A DNA stretch of 64,000 nt from Clytia hemisphaerica. Its lineage: Eukaryota > Cnidaria > Hydrozoa > Leptothecata > Clytiidae. Shown here piece after piece: positions 11,419 through 24,600 of this stretch; positions within the stretch are counted from its first letter, which is position 1, and every line of letters starts with the position of its first letter. A program made the position numbers and the translations under genes. The notes under the pieces are model-generated. The model was given only the letters and a program-made list of their open reading frames with translations, had not been told where the DNA came from and did not search any database. The DNA is taken from positions 165,844 to 229,843 of the forward strand of contig CACVBU010001199.1 of assembly GCA_902728285.1 (NCBI GenBank). Reading direction: 5' to 3'.

Positions 11419-13126
11419 CAAGATAAGTGCCTGATGTAGCATTGAACCGTTACTTTAGTCCGAAAGGAATTAGTTAACAAACTTTCATATCACATCACAT
11501 TCCTCATTACGGTATACAGACCTCCTTTGAGTTGAATTCGATACAATAATCCAAACAATAAACATAATTCAAGCGAACCTCTACAAAACCGGTAGATTTT
11601 CATGGATTTCAAAATGACAGAGCAGTATCAAATTTTATAGAAATCAACCCTACAAGCAAAATAAAACTGGATTTAATTGTTACAACTCCCCCATTTTTAA
11701 TCCCCATATTTGTACAATTCCTTCGGTGCTTTATAAGATGCGCAAATTATTGATATTTGCGTCGCGAAATTTGATCGTATTCGCACAAGGTGAAATTTTT
11801 GCGAAATTTTTGACAATTTAAAGCCTCTTATGTTGACACTTAATATCCTCGAATTTGTTCGAATGTGGGAGCAAAGAGCAAAATTTCTTAGATGTGATTC
11901 ACTGATATATCAGTTTCAGTTGATGGGAAAATTCCAGCATTTTCTTCGCCCAAAATTAAAAGAAAAATATAAATTGTACCCTGAGCTCAAAACACTTGCA
12001 AAGCTATAAAAATGAATACAGTCTTGAATATCCCGATTTAAGGTTTACATTTTTATGCAAAATAATGCTCGGTAATGCGTGTAATAATACAGTAGTATAG
12101 GCTTACATGATATTACGATTATTGTTATGGAATTTAGTTTGTATAAACTAAAATGGTTCCCTCCATTACTTTTTGCTTTATTTCTACTTTGTCTGAATTA
12201 GTCGTCTACCTTACTTAGTTTTCCGTGCAATGATACTTTCGCACGAAAGCAATGCCGTTATTATTAGCGAGACACCAAAGCAAACATTGGAATTCGTTTC
12301 AACGTATCATACACTGTAATGTCAATGTAAATTAGCTGTCATGAATTTTCTTAAGAAATATTCCATTTTTCACGTGTATTTAATGGTGTTCAAAGTTCAA
12401 AGTTTTGTTCTCTCTAAATTATTAACGTTCAGTCAGTTTACAATGTACAAATTCCTTCAACCCAAACCAATGTCCAAATTCCAGTCTGGCGGGCAGTCTG
12501 TGTACATACAGGAAACTAATTTTAGAGTCTTGCGAAATGCCTTGGAAATTTTCCTGTCCTTTTATTCCGCTTATTGCTTTCTTAAAAAAGCATCTTTAAT
12601 GAAGACTAAGATTGATCATCATACTTTTACGTGATTTTCACGTGTTAACAACTTTGTCTTTCTATTGAAGTAGGCGAGGCAGTACTTTGGCATCACCTAA
12701 CATCCTTATTTTTCACCCTTCAAGGCTCGGAGTTCGATTTTACCCCATACCTTGTTATTTCACTACCAAAATGCAGCTTTCATTGGCTCATTTTTCACAT
12801 AAACTTATTTTGCAATCTTAATGACAGCAATTAGCAAGTAGAGCTATCATAGTCATTAACGTTCCTTAATTTTATCGAATTGAATTTTAATAAGATGACA
12901 TCTAAAGTACTTTCACTGAAATCTTCGTGATGAGTCATGATGAGTCATCGAGAGGAAGGGAAGTTACTTTGTTAGTTCCAAGCTTTTAAAGGTTGCCCTT
13001 ATTAAAGTAAGAAATGCGTAATACCTTAATAAAATTATACATTATATGAATGCAAGATGAAGGCTACAGTCGAATCTCCTTTGTAGGGTTTGGAAATCAC
13101 TTATTTCCTACATAAGTTGTGCGACG
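11419..13126. other. Non-coding stretch
   Basis: No exon was recognised. The part near 12140-12215, around ATTACTTTTTGCTTTATTTC and TTAGTCGTCTA, is shared with the small element at 14983-15052. Confidence 0.4.
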
Positions 13127-13275
13127 CAGTAGCATAGACAGGAGGGGCGCAAAATTTGTGTAGGAGAGCAGATTTTTATGACACAGTAATTATCTTTTTA
13201 TATTATGAATAGATAATTACAGTGTCATAAAAATCTGCTCTCCTACACAAATTTTGCGCCCCCCCTACGCTACTG
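13127..13275. mobile_element. 149-bp palindromic MITE, hAT-like ends
   Basis: Two arms of about 65 bp are near-perfect reverse complements separated by a short AT spacer. Ends read CAGTAGC and GCTACTG. GCGAC occurs on both flanks, which may be the core of an 8-bp duplication. The arms include a G-run next to GCGCAAAATTTGTGTAGGAG. Confidence 0.85.
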
Positions 13276-14427
13276 GCGACCTGCGAGGTTTTCACACTGA
13301 CGGTCGATTGAACGTAGACCACTATATTTTAGAATATTCCACGCAAAAACAAATAAAGCGCTTAACTCAATTCGTTATTCGAAATGCGGCGCAAATCTCA
13401 AACGGCATCACGTTTACCTCCCTGGGAAAGGTTGAAGATTCACCTCTAGTATTTTGCCATCCTCGTCAATTATATCTAATTATATTATGCCTATAGCATA
13501 GCTTGAGCTGAAATTTCTGCTCTATGTGTTCCTTAGTCCTCGTTCATTCTCAAGAGACAAAGAATATAGATTCCAGTTTAAGAGAAATATCATCTTTCTT
13601 CGGAGATTCGTGGCAGTATTCCTAAAGTATCGACACGTGATTTTACGAAACAGGAATTCAAATGTCTGAAACTTTATTCTTTTGAAAGGTGATGCTGTGG
13701 AGTAATGCAAAATCAGTTATGTAGACGACTTGTCTCTATTTTGAGAAGCTACCTCTTACCGAGTTTGGACAAATATCCAGACGCGATTAAGATATTAAAC
13801 ACCTTATAAACTATCCAATGATTTTTTCCAGTTCGCACACCTGATAAATCATTAGTTTTTTTTACAACATTTTGTCTGGTTTAAGGTTTCATGTGCCTTG
13901 GAACATTTTGTCAAAGTACTAGGGAAATTACATAGAATTTTCCAAAAACAAATGCCAACTAGTCTGAAAATGTTTGCAAAGTCAACACAACTTTGACATC
14001 CAGAACTGTCTGAAATGCAGAATGAAGCGAATGAATTTATGTAACAAAGAACGTATCAAAACCTGGCCTTTTATTTTCTTCCTTGAAACCAATACTGAGA
14101 TAGACCGACCAGCCCCCGGTACTTATTCACCAAAGAAACTCTTTTTCCCGAACAAATCATTTTGTCCTGACAGGAAGTTTAAGCTTATTATTTTGTTCTA
14201 ATTCGATCTTCAAGGGACCAAGGACTCTTTTTTCGAATTAGATAATAACTTGACATTATTTTCCTACAATCGTTTTAGTTTGAGTAAAAGGAAGTTTAAA
14301 ATAGTCCGAGTTAAAAGGAGTTTGCTTTATTAGGACAGGATTATTACTGGTCGGCTTTTTAAATCCTCATAATGGATTGAAGTTACTGATGCTTATCTGA
14401 CCAAATATCACTTTTTCTCATTTGCAG
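13276..14427. other. Non-coding stretch left of the EML exons
   Basis: I looked for the preceding EML exon (the region before the final propeller blades) and did not find it. Probably intron. Confidence 0.4.
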
Positions 14428-14531
14428 GTGTGTACAGGGTCTTACGAACGACTAGTATTCGCTGTTCCAGATGGTACACACGTGACCGATGAAAATAAGT
14501 TGTCTCAAATCACATGGCATACTTGGACTTG
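14428..14531 (+). CDS. EML: EML-family microtubule-associated protein, exon n-3 (partial gene)
   Basis: Acceptor TTTGCAG ends at 14427 and donor GTAAG begins at 14532. The exon encodes VCTGSYERLVFAVPDG and then DENKLSQITWHTWT, with the final Cys codon split 2+1 across the next intron. Joined to the exons at 21454, 28806 and 29238 it gives the C-terminal end of the second WD40 propeller of an echinoderm microtubule-associated-protein-like protein. These proteins bind microtubules or tubulin through a tandem propeller. The family signature T-x-T-C-T-L-G, then V-x-G-I-W-P, T-G-D-D-F-G, H-V-T-N-V and S-T-G-G-D-D is present in order. Intron phases agree throughout. The HELP motif and earlier blades must lie left of the window. 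Which EML paralogue cannot be decided from the tail. Confidence 0.92.
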
Positions 14532-14670
14532 GTAAGATGTTGTTTTCAAAATTAATGTCTTTTCATTTTATCACCCTCGAACCCAGGGAATATCTAGCTT
14601 TTGTATCTCTCTCAAAATATAACCGAAAACTGGGATATGGGAAATATGGGATTTTTTGGACTGTGTGTAG

Positions 14671-14756
14671 ACTGGAGTCGTTTATAATGCGTGTAATACT
14701 AATAATACCAATACTAATAATAATAATACGGGATTTAGTTTGTATAAACGACTGGA
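14671..14756. repeat. Short hairpin repeat in EML intron
   Basis: ACTGGAGTCGTTTATA at the left is mirrored by TATAAACGACTGG at the right, around an AATAATAC-rich loop. Similar ends occur at about 51808-51890 (CAGTCGTTTA and AAACGACTGG), so this is a small dispersed family. Confidence 0.55.
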
Positions 14757-14982
14757 AGAATCCGGTGTTTCAGCTTTATAGATACAGGGGCTAGCTACGC
14801 AGAAACTTGCGTAGCGAGAAAACAATTTATCAAGCAACAACAAACGAAATCAACTCAAATGAAAAACTTTCAATACACAAATCCACACATATTTTTTTTC
14901 TCAAGAATTATTTTGAGCAGGAAAAAATTATAATTGCAATATTGACACTTTTCTTTTGTTTGGAGTTAGTGCACAAAGGTTT

Positions 14983-15052
14983 CTAGACGACTAAAATTGT
15001 TCCATTCATTACTTTTTGCTTTATTTCTACTATATATAAATTAGTCGTCTAG
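14983..15052. repeat. CTAGACGAC-ended mini-element
   Basis: CTAGACGACTAA is mirrored by TTAGTCGTCTAG about 70 bp away. Related copies lie near 12140-12215 and 51508-51575. Confidence 0.65.
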
Positions 15053-15064
15053 CTTGCTAGACTA

Positions 15065-15310
15065 GACTGTGTGCAAAATTGCTTCATTAGCTTTTTTCGA
15101 TTTTTGGCAGAATGATAGAGGATGAGGCTATTTAAAAGGTGGCTAAAGCCTTTTTTTCCGGGAATTTTTTTTTGGGCTTAAAAAAATCAGATTTTCTCGC
15201 GATTGGCTTGGTATTTTTTTAGATTTCTAGTATGCATTTTATCACTTTTGTTGTCACTTTTCCCATTTACTTATTACACTAGCCTTGAGGTAAGTCCATT
15301 CAGCATGTAG
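15065..15310 (+). repeat. Diverged end fragment of the GGACCTACC element family
   Basis: The stretch from about 15065 resembles the array monomer at 27.0-28.6 kb (GGCTAAAGCC, GGGCTTAAAAAA), and 15290-15310 ends GAGGTAAGTCCATTCAGCAT. This parallels GGTAGGTCCATTCAGCATG at 28751-28769. It is likely a degraded solitary copy. Confidence 0.5.
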
Positions 15311-15810
15311 CTTGTTGAACTTTGATCTTTCGAAACCTCTCCCCCCGGTATTTGTTGACGATGAAGTATTAAGGAATGTAATGTGGAACATAATAACTTT
15401 TCTAACCCAGTATGAAAATTGTTTGGATGATGTTCATAATAACACACCCACCATCTATTAGCAACAACCATCGCTTGTTTATAAGGTTATGATATTTTTG
15501 GTAACTTACGACATGAAGGTTAACAACCTAAATGAGGAGTGTGAATGTGAGTAACAAAGGGTTTGTTGACGCCATCTATGAAACATTCTTCTTCCTTTGC
15601 GTAAAAAGGGAAGCAAAAGAGCTGAATGAGCTGTTTGTATTGCTACGCAACAATATCTATTGGCAGGATGCCAGGATATGCTAGTCGTTTCCTACATGAA
15701 ACGCAAGACAATACAACAAAACAATTATATGACCATTACTTACTGGTCGTGTAGTGATTCATGTCCGGTTTATGTATTAAGTTTTCTCGTACACGCTTTT
15801 TTCGCAAGAT

Positions 15811-15960
15811 CATGATATGCACCATTGCAATGTCTTCTGACATTCACAGACCACGACATCTGATTGGTTGTAAGTGGCGTAAGTAAATATCAGTAAATAT
15901 GTCACTTGCAGCCAATCAGCTGTTGGGTCCGTGGAAGACATTGCAATGGTGCATATCATG
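15811..15960. mobile_element. 150-bp palindromic MITE
   Basis: The left arm CATGATATGCACCATTGCAA and the following TGTCTTC are mirrored exactly at the right (ending GCATATCATG). A second inverted pair, CTGATTGG and CCAATCAG, lies inside. No coding capacity. Confidence 0.8.
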
Positions 15961-17430
15961 AATAGTGTCATTTCATCATGGATATATTCTTAACTCAAGA
16001 AATTCCTCCTAAAATATTCTAACTGTATTCCTAGATTTGGCCAGCCTAAATTTAACATGTGAAACAAAATCTTAGCTTTTTTTGTGAAATTCTTGATCAA
16101 AAAGCGTGAATGAGTTAACTTTCCACCTTTTCTTCATTGCATGTGTATTATCCAATAATATCCAGGGGCTATCAAGTCATACTTTCCAAATCTTCTTGAT
16201 AAGTATCAAATTCAAGACTTTTTTAGAGTTTATGTTATTTGGTTGACTTTCAAAGATTTTCTATTTGGCCAAAGCCTCCTTTTCTATTCAAATATATGAA
16301 CGATATGTTCTAAGCGCTGATCTACTAAATAATCGCTCCCTCATACGTAAATTAGTACAAATTAAGGAACACTCAGGGGCGCCAATTTGAAAAATCATTG
16401 CTGCAATTTTGATAAGGCAAGGAGGCTCAGCCAGAGGTCTGTCGTGAATACAGTTGACGCTCTCTAAATTGACGTTCTACTCTTTGATAAGCTCCCCTTT
16501 TCGATCCATTGGCGTTGTGACAGGGGACCACGCCTCCCCAAGTTGAGCTTTTTTGAACGCCCAAATCTTAAAATTACCCTAAATTCGCTTTAAATTGCGC
16601 CCCACGACCAGAAATAACTTTAAAAATCATGAAATTTTTTTCGCTTGCTTCCCTCGCATAGTTTCTTTCAATTTTTTTGATCTACAATCAGTGCCATAAC
16701 ATATTGGCAATTTTGGTTATTTTACCGTTTTCCGAAAATGAAGAAGTTCGAGCGAGAATGTCAATTTCGGGCCTTCAACTTCATTTCATCGAATATTTCG
16801 ATTTGGGAGGGATTTATTGGCTTCCAGGCTATATTTCAAGCCTTATCAGACAATTTTTGAACTTTTTGATCCTCGGATCCTAAGCTCCTAAGTCTTGAGT
16901 CTAGCATTAAAACTCAGTGTTAAAACTCTTCTAACCTACTTTAGAGCACTTACAAATCGTTTGTGTTTCGTGGGGAATTTCCCTTTCGTGCCAAATTTTA
17001 TGTCACCGATTGTAGAGATAGTATCAAATTTATATCTTTATCCGTTACTTTCTACTATTCGACATTCTATCACTCGATAAGCTCCCATTTTCGATGAAAG
17101 TTTTAGGTCCCTTGATCGTTTTCTTATTCAATTTCTAGCATCTTACTAAAGTTTTGGTCAAATTTAAGCTTTATTCTGGAAAATTTTTTCGATCGCTTCG
17201 CTCGCGTCAAACAGAGTCAACCTTTTTGCACTGACTATAGAGAAGCATGACCAATTATAGTTCTTCAAGGATTGTATGTGGAATAATTGATATTTTAGAT
17301 AAGATTTGTCATATATTATAAACCTGATTTTAAAGTTTATATAATTTAACATGGTTGTGTTTTGTTCCTTTTCTTCTCAAAAATTTTGTGCTCGCTTCTC
17401 TCCCATTTCAATATCATTTTACTGTACTAG

Positions 17431-17849
17431 CAGCGGCGTAGCCACCGGGGGGCAGAGTGGGCGGTCGCTCCCCCCCCCCCCCAAAAAAAAAATAATTGAC
17501 CAAAAAGGTCAAAGTTTTCCAAACAGAATGTGAAGGGGTTTGTAGTTTTTGTGACCTTTTTCTGGCTACCTTTGACCTTTTTAAGGCCTCATTTAAGCTG
17601 TTTGACATTTCTTAGACCAAAATTTTCGCCGGCGGCGCCAAGATTACAAAGGAAGCTCTCTGCGACATGATTTTATGCTTTCTGCACTTTTTGTGACCTT
17701 ATTCTCGCTAACTTTGAGCTTGCTTATAGCAAAAATTTACGCCTGCGGCGCATAAGTTACGAAAAAAACTTTCTCTGAAAATTTCGCCTGAAAAGGTCAA
17801 AATTTTCCAATCTCGTCCCCCGAAACGAAAACTCGTGGCTACGCCTCTG
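17431..17849. mobile_element. 419-bp MITE with CAGCGGCGTAGCCAC ends, CTAG duplication
   Basis: The left end CAGCGGCGTAGCCAC is mirrored by GTGGCTACGCCTCTG at the right. CTAG flanks both sides (17427-17430, 17850-17853). The interior carries repeated TTTTTGTGACCTT and GGCGGCGCC-type words in both orientations. Inserted inside the pogo-like remnant. Confidence 0.8.
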
Positions 17850-18084
17850 CTAGGCTTTACTCAATCCATCTCACTGAAAATGTCGCAAATTTTTCTTGCT
17901 CGCTTCGCTCGCATTTCCTAAATGTTTCTAAAATGACCTAAATTTTAAGTTTAAATTTCGGTATACCAATGCGACCAAAAGGGGCGCCAGAATGAGCCTA
18001 CAAGGGGGCACCGTAAGCCAAAATTCTACTTTTGCTTCCCTAGCCTGTACCTACCCACCACGCTACAGTTTGGTAGTTGTTATA

Positions 18085-18297
18085 GAGACTTCGGGTGATG
18101 AAAAACCCGACCTTTATCGTCCACACATACCAAGCACCCATTTTTGTCTAAGTATCCCCTCCGAGGACGAGTACCTAAAAAATGAAGAAAAATTGATCGG
18201 TATCGGTATTTGAGCGAAAAATTTATCGGTATATCGGTAATTGAGAGAAAAAGTGATCGGTATATCGGTATTACGAAGTCCCGTACGCCCCCCACTT
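18085..18297. repeat. CGGTAT phrase-iterated element
   Basis: Words such as ATCGGTATATCGGTA are repeated with small changes. The right end reads CGTACGCCCCCCAC, and GACTTCG/CGAAGTC form a weak inverted pair. Related reiterations occur near 59980-60150 and 62190-62310. Confidence 0.6.
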
Positions 18298-19336
18298 ACA
18301 ATGGTAATATTTTCGGATTTCCCGATTCGAAATTTAAAACACTCAGTCAGAATTGTGGCGAATAAATAAACAAGATTAATTTCACTGTTTCTTCTTTCCT
18401 GTGTAAAAAAAAGCAAATTATGCTGAATGAGCCCATTTTGATATACCAATTGCACATCTGTTGGCAGGATGCCAAGAAGTTACTGCTACCTCCTGGATAA
18501 ACAAACGTATTAATTGCAGTCGGTATGAAGTAATTAACAACAGTTTTGCTGGTTGCTTAGTGTTTTATACAAACTTCTTTGCAACGCCCCTTTTTTATGT
18601 TGTATGAATTTTTGTGAGTTTAATATTAAGATTGATAGACTGCATCGATTTGTAGATAAATAAATCTTTCTAACAAGACACAAGTAAGTTAGGATGACGC
18701 AAAGGCTCCTCTGTCGATAGCTATCTACCTATCTACCTGAAGGTAGGGGTGGGTATCACTCTTTCTCCCTGGATTGCTCCACTTACCCTCGATCTTTCTC
18801 TTAATTGCTGAACTTCAAGCGATGAGAGATCCAGTACCATCTAATATTACCCAGCTGGGGTAAAACCACTGACCTCACTATTGAAGAGCACAGTTAACAC
18901 CTTTTTGACCACAAATAGGCCAATAAATTTTGATCTAGAAAAGTTGGGACTTTTGTGTAATACACTTTTTTGCTCAGTTTGAAGAGCTCTATCATGTGAT
19001 ATAGGTCTCTTTTTAATTTGAAGACCCCCCAAAAGTCATGAATTTCCAGGCCTTGCAATTTTGCCCCCCCCCCCCCAATTTTGCCTGGAAACGCAAAAAA
19101 TCGCCAATTACTCGTTACTTGCACGATAATATCGTGGAAACTTTTTGATTTTGGAATCTACATATACTAATTCGTGAGTTTCCACCAAAAAAAGTTAGTT
19201 CTAAGATGTGTGTCACGAAAATTGTTTTCTAGCCACTTTTTTCGATCTCAGCAGCGGGACTACTAATTGATACGCTCCCTTATTCGATAAAATTCCAATT
19301 CCCCTTGAAAATTTGAATTAGAGAGCATCAACTGTA

Positions 19337-21453
19337 CATCAAATTTCATCTTTTAATCTAATTTAAGTTATCATAATCGATTGATCAAGTGAAAGTTCAA
19401 TTACCATGCATTTTGATTGCTTTATGATAATAGATTTATCGAGATAACGGAGTAGGGTGAATTAATCTGAATCTCGATCCATCTGTCATATTATTAATTT
19501 CTCAATCAAAAACATGAAATATAATCGTGTAATTTGAAAGATCAGACCACGTTTCTCAAATCCTGATTTTAACCACCAAGCATTGCGAAATATTGTTTCC
19601 CATGCAATAAAATGACGTTAATGTGTCATTAGTAACCATTAACAACAAAATGGTGTCATTTTAAGGCTATCGAAAAGATAGACATATATTTCGAAAAATT
19701 AGGAAATTAGAGATTTCTTCAACTTTTCGTCTACTTTTAGTCAATTTGGCCACTTTTCAGGGGGAAAATGAGGAAAAAAATTAGATTTTTCTTTCTTACA
19801 GGGTCAAACATTCATATTTGACAGGGTCCATTTTCCCACTCAAGCGACACGTCCCCGTCGGCCGTCAAGGTCAGTGCCCTCCCCCCGGGTCTCAATCTCT
19901 ATGAAGATCACATCAACATGCTTTAAAAAAACTGAAAATAAAACATTTTTACACGGTATGAAGCCAAAACTTCCGAGCTGAGGTCAAGTTTTGTCGATGA
20001 ATATTTTTTTAAATGTCATCAATGACTCAGACTTTTTGTCGTTGCGAAATCACCAGTAAAAACTTGATATACTTAAATGAATATTAAACTCTTGTAATCC
20101 AAAAACTCATCAAAAAACTTATCATAGAAATTAACACACAGTGGTTTTAAGGTTGGTCTAAAGTTAAGAATAACTGACAGATCATCGAAAGAATATTAAA
20201 TAAAAACATCTTAAAAACTAATCAATTTTTGTCAGTGAAATTGACAACAACGTCTTTCCACCTACCTCCCTGATTGAAATTATGAGATATTTGGAACTAA
20301 TATTTTGAGACCTTGGTCATTCATTCAAGGAAAAGAAACGAAACACTTTTTCAATTTTCGGTCAATATTCTATTTTCGACACCCTTTAGATTTCTTTCTT
20401 GTTGAGAGAGCATAGAGCCCACAGACAATTATTTTTACCGATATTTTGTCTATCAGTACCTCAGGTATAACCCCTTTTTACCCAATTAACCTTTGGTTTA
20501 AACTGAATTTTGAGCAATAATTGTCCATGTATTGTTTTCCTAAGTGCTTTTAAACGACCAGTTATTCTATTTTAAGAATAGAAAAAGTGATTAAAGCAAT
20601 ATTGAGTATGTTTTTAGTAACAGAGAATCGTCGACAATTTGCAGTCGATTAATTGTCTATTAAACTCGATAAACAGAGGCGTTATAGATATTGTAACCCG
20701 TCAGATAATTTGTTTGTTTCTGTTACGTATGTTTGTGTACTTTACTCACAATACAAAGCCATGATCAATTTTATTCTTCGCTTTTACAGTAGCCTGAAAA
20801 AATATTAATTACCTTCATTTTTTCATCAAGTTTGCGTCAAATGGAAAGCTCTTTTCAAAATCTATATTAAAATTTGACCTCACAATATTTAAATCACCTC
20901 AGCTAACAAATATGTTCAAAAATTAGAATTTTGCCAAATTTTCTTCCCCCGTTTGGAAAAATACCAGGCCCACCTGGAAATTAACTTTCATTTCATCCCC
21001 ATTAAAAATTCTGTAAAAAATGCACTCCAAAACCATCTCCACTGGATTTTTCAAGCTTAGAACAATACGATTTCTTTCCCCATCGGGATTTCAATAGAAT
21101 TTTCTATCACCACTGTGAAAAAAGTTCCACCGGGGCTGTGAGACAGGAGTGATTTATTGCTTCGGTAAGAAAAGAAGAGTAGGTTCTCAATTCTAAAATA
21201 CGCTTCTCGAGAGTCGAGATGTATCAAGACATCGTTTTTAGATAGAATAATTATTTCAAATGGCATTCCTAAGAGACCATTATTACTTATACATAAATGC
21301 AAGCATTGCGCATAAGCTTTTACAGATACTTATAATGTCTAACACGTGAGTATCTTAGCAAAAACACTTTAAAACCAAGGATTATTTAAATTTTAGACTT
21401 CAGAATTTTTATCTACGTAAATTCTACCTTAATGTCCCCCCTCTCTTGTTTAG
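19337..21453. other. EML intron sequence
   Basis: No gene, RNA or well-bounded repeat recognised. Confidence 0.5.
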
Positions 21454-21607
21454 TACCCTTGGAAAAGATGTGATCGGTATTTGGCCCAAGAATTCCGAGA
21501 ATGGAGATATTAACAATGCACATCTCTCAAACTCTGGGCAAATGTTGGCCACCGGTGATGACTTCGGTTACGTCAAATTGTTCAAGTTCCCCGTGGACCA
21601 AAAATTC
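21454..21607 (+). CDS. EML: EML exon n-2
   Basis: Acceptor TTGTTTAG ends at 21453 and donor GTAAGT starts at 21608. The first base completes the split Cys codon. It is followed by 51 codons including TLGKDVIGIWP, the DIN turn, and LATGDDFGYVKLFKFP, the most diagnostic stretch for the EML propeller. The exon ends in phase 0. Confidence 0.95.
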
Positions 21608-24600
21608 GTAAGTATAATCTTTTTTCGCATGTCTAAAGATTTTAAAGTAATTATAATTTTAAGGTTTATCTGATCTATTTTTATAGTTTTGCTCACGCTG
21701 CGGGGACTCTTTCTTTTGAGCAAGGAAGGGAATTCAAATCTGTTCAAATTATTAACTAATGAACTTCTTCATTTTCAATCTTCATTTTCCGAGTTTTTTT
21801 GAGTTTTTTCTTTATGATGATATTCCACTCCTATCTCTTCAACAAGCACAAAACCGCTATCTAATTCGAATTCTATCAAAAGTTACAGCCATTTATGTCT
21901 CAGCTGCAAATTATATTGAGACAGACTTTAGTTTAAACCGTAAAAAGTAGCTTCAAAAAGGTGGATGTGATTGTGGACTTCGAATTGTGTGACGGATATT
22001 GGTATTCTTCGTCAGACTCGTTCTCTGAATATTGCTAATAGTACATGATAATACTTCCAGGGTCCGGTGCAATAAGGTTTTCTTTATCATAATAATCTAA
22101 TGATGGTACATTTTGTACTCTGTCATTTCACCACTGAGAAAGGTACTAGGCTCCAGTCAAATCTCTCGCCACAATCCTTAAAATTTGATTCAAGGTTAAA
22201 TTTTCATAGAAACATTTAGGTAAGAACGCGTGACGTTTGGATTTTGTTGTTGTTTCGTTACCTCCAGGCGAAAGGTTTATATATAGCACTTTGTTTTGTT
22301 GATTTGATTGAAAAATACACATCGTGGTTTAAATGTGATAAACATCTAATGCTGACACGAGCAAGAAAGATTTCATCAGAAACTAATATCTTTTAAGTCT
22401 GTCAGGACCTTAGATTGGATGTTTTTCTAACGTTCACGAAGAAAGTTTGCTTTAATCAGCATTGAGTAAGATATTTTGCGGTTCGTATTAATTTCATTAG
22501 TCTGTCGCGGTTACCCTTAAATCAGATTGTCGACGATTTTCTTGGATAAATAAAATGACTTATTCTAGTTTAAGTAAAGCAAACACCCGGGGTTCTAGGT
22601 TTGCGAGATGACGGGTATGTCCGAGCCAAAGTTTGAAAATCAATCCTTAGAGAGACTGTTTTTCGAAAGTTTTGTCCATTTTTTGACGTTTTTGCCACCC
22701 ACAGAGACTAATCCCCAAAATTTCAGCCAAAAGTTTAATTTTAGTCCAAATTTCAAGAGTTTATGAGGGAGTCGATTTTTTATTTACGTAATTTTGGAAC
22801 CGTTACCGAGACTCTATTCCTTTTAAATAGGTTTTTATACCCCTTTGAGGGTGTGAGAAAGGGAACCTTATGGCACCTGGAACCCATTTTGCCTAAGTTT
22901 ACCACCCTCCTCCCCTGGGAGTAAATACATCATACATACATGATGGCAATCTTCAGTGAAATTGACTTATTCTACTGTTGCGATTTTGATATTGGTTTTT
23001 TTAGTATCTCATTTATTTTTACCGATATTCATCTTTCACTGAATTTAGTCTATTTCTTTAATGCTAAAATAAATCAACATAGTCCTGAGCCAGGGCCTGG
23101 CGAATTGTCAAATTTAGTTTTGAGTTGAATTTATTCGACCAAAAAAATGTTTCAATTTTTAGATCAGTTGACTCCTGCTTCATTAGGCCAAATTTTATCA
23201 TAACCGAAAAATTGGATTTCAAAATTTAAGTGCAAAAACAAAAGGCAAAATTTGACCAAATTAACATAGATTCCCAAGACAATAAAACTTTTTTTGCGGC
23301 CTGTAATCAACGATTTACGTTAGACCTACATTGTAAACTTTTTACAGAAAGTGAGAGACCCTCTTAAGTACCATATTACTAGGGAACCCCTTTTTATACA
23401 TTTTTACCCCCTTGAACGTATAATTTTAACTTATGAATAGACGGGGGTAAAATTTAACGATCGTATCATTCTTTTCACTCCCCAGTTAAATGTTGGTTAT
23501 GTAAACACCAATTTGTCCAGAATGCTTTGCGGTTGAGATTTTGTTACCATGGTTTCAATGACGTCGTTAATGATGAGCTGATGCCAAAAATAAAAAAATT
23601 TAACCACTTTTTGGATGTAATTTGCTCGTGATAATGCTTTCCTTTTGTACTTGCAGCAACCCGCAAATGTCTTCAATAAATCAGCCCTGGAATAATCTGT
23701 CTGACCTGGATTTATTTTAGTGTTTTGAAAATGGCTGACATAGAAAGGGTCAAACTAATAGGCAACTCAGAAGAGGCTCTGTGTGTTGACTTTTTAGTGT
23801 TGTTCTCAAAAATTAAAAAGATCATTCTCTAGACTTTGGGGAAAGCCAAACAAACGCCTTCATGATTTTGTGACGAAGGGAATTTTAGGTATTTTTTCAA
23901 TTAAGCAATAAATATCAAATAAGCGTAACATAAATAACATCAAATAAATTAGTAACTCTGGCATGTAATTAACGATAGTCTCTGTTCAAGTCCTTCTCCT
24001 TCAAGTTCTCCTTTTCAAGTCCCCGATTTCTTTTCTTTTCTCACTCATAATCTCTCGCCCTATTCAGAGGTCTGAGCTCGAGGGCCTGAGTCCCACTCTA
24101 TTGATGTCTATTCATTTTTCAGTTCATTAACATCATGTTGGCTCAGTCCCAACCTCCTTTGCATTATTCATTATTGATTACTATTCATCATCATCAACCT
24201 CCTAATATCGACAAGATTTTTGAATTTTGGTTCCCAAATACAATTACCGATTAGCAATGTTGCTACCACCCATTCCAATTGCAATTTCTACTGTTAAAGT
24301 AAAGCAGAGCCGAATTCTTTCTTTCTTCCTTTGTTTTTACTTTGCCTTTTTCAAAATTTCTTGGAAATTTCAGTTTAAGAACGAAAGAATTCCATTTTGG
24401 AGAAATATAATGAAGAATCGGTAATTTATTTGAAAAGTAAAAAACAACCATGATTCTTAATCGCGAGGAGGCAAAGCCACTATGACACTGATTCTAGCAG
24501 TCTCTTCAGTAATGATACTGGTCTCTTTTAATATGTTATTCATCCAAGATGTTTTCTAGTGTGCCCATTTCTAAGAATTCAAAAAAATAAAATCCCTCCT

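Larger units (their letters stand above)
16451..19334. mobile_element. Pogo/Tigger-like element remnant, 2.9 kb
   Basis: Starts CAGTTGACGCTCTCTAAATT and ends TTAGAGAGCATCAACTG, flanked by TA on both sides (16449-16450, 19335-19336). Subterminal words such as TTCTAC, GATAAGCTCCC and TTATTCGAT occur at both ends and again near 17050-17090. TA duplication with CAGTTG ends is typical of the pogo branch of Tc1/mariner. No DDE transposase frame was found. Contains a nested MITE (17431-17849) and a CGGTAT element (18085-18297). Confidence 0.7.

Noticed and set aside
16677-17352. Possible transposase in the pogo-like element
   Set aside because: Frames are short and show no DDE or helix-turn-helix pattern.
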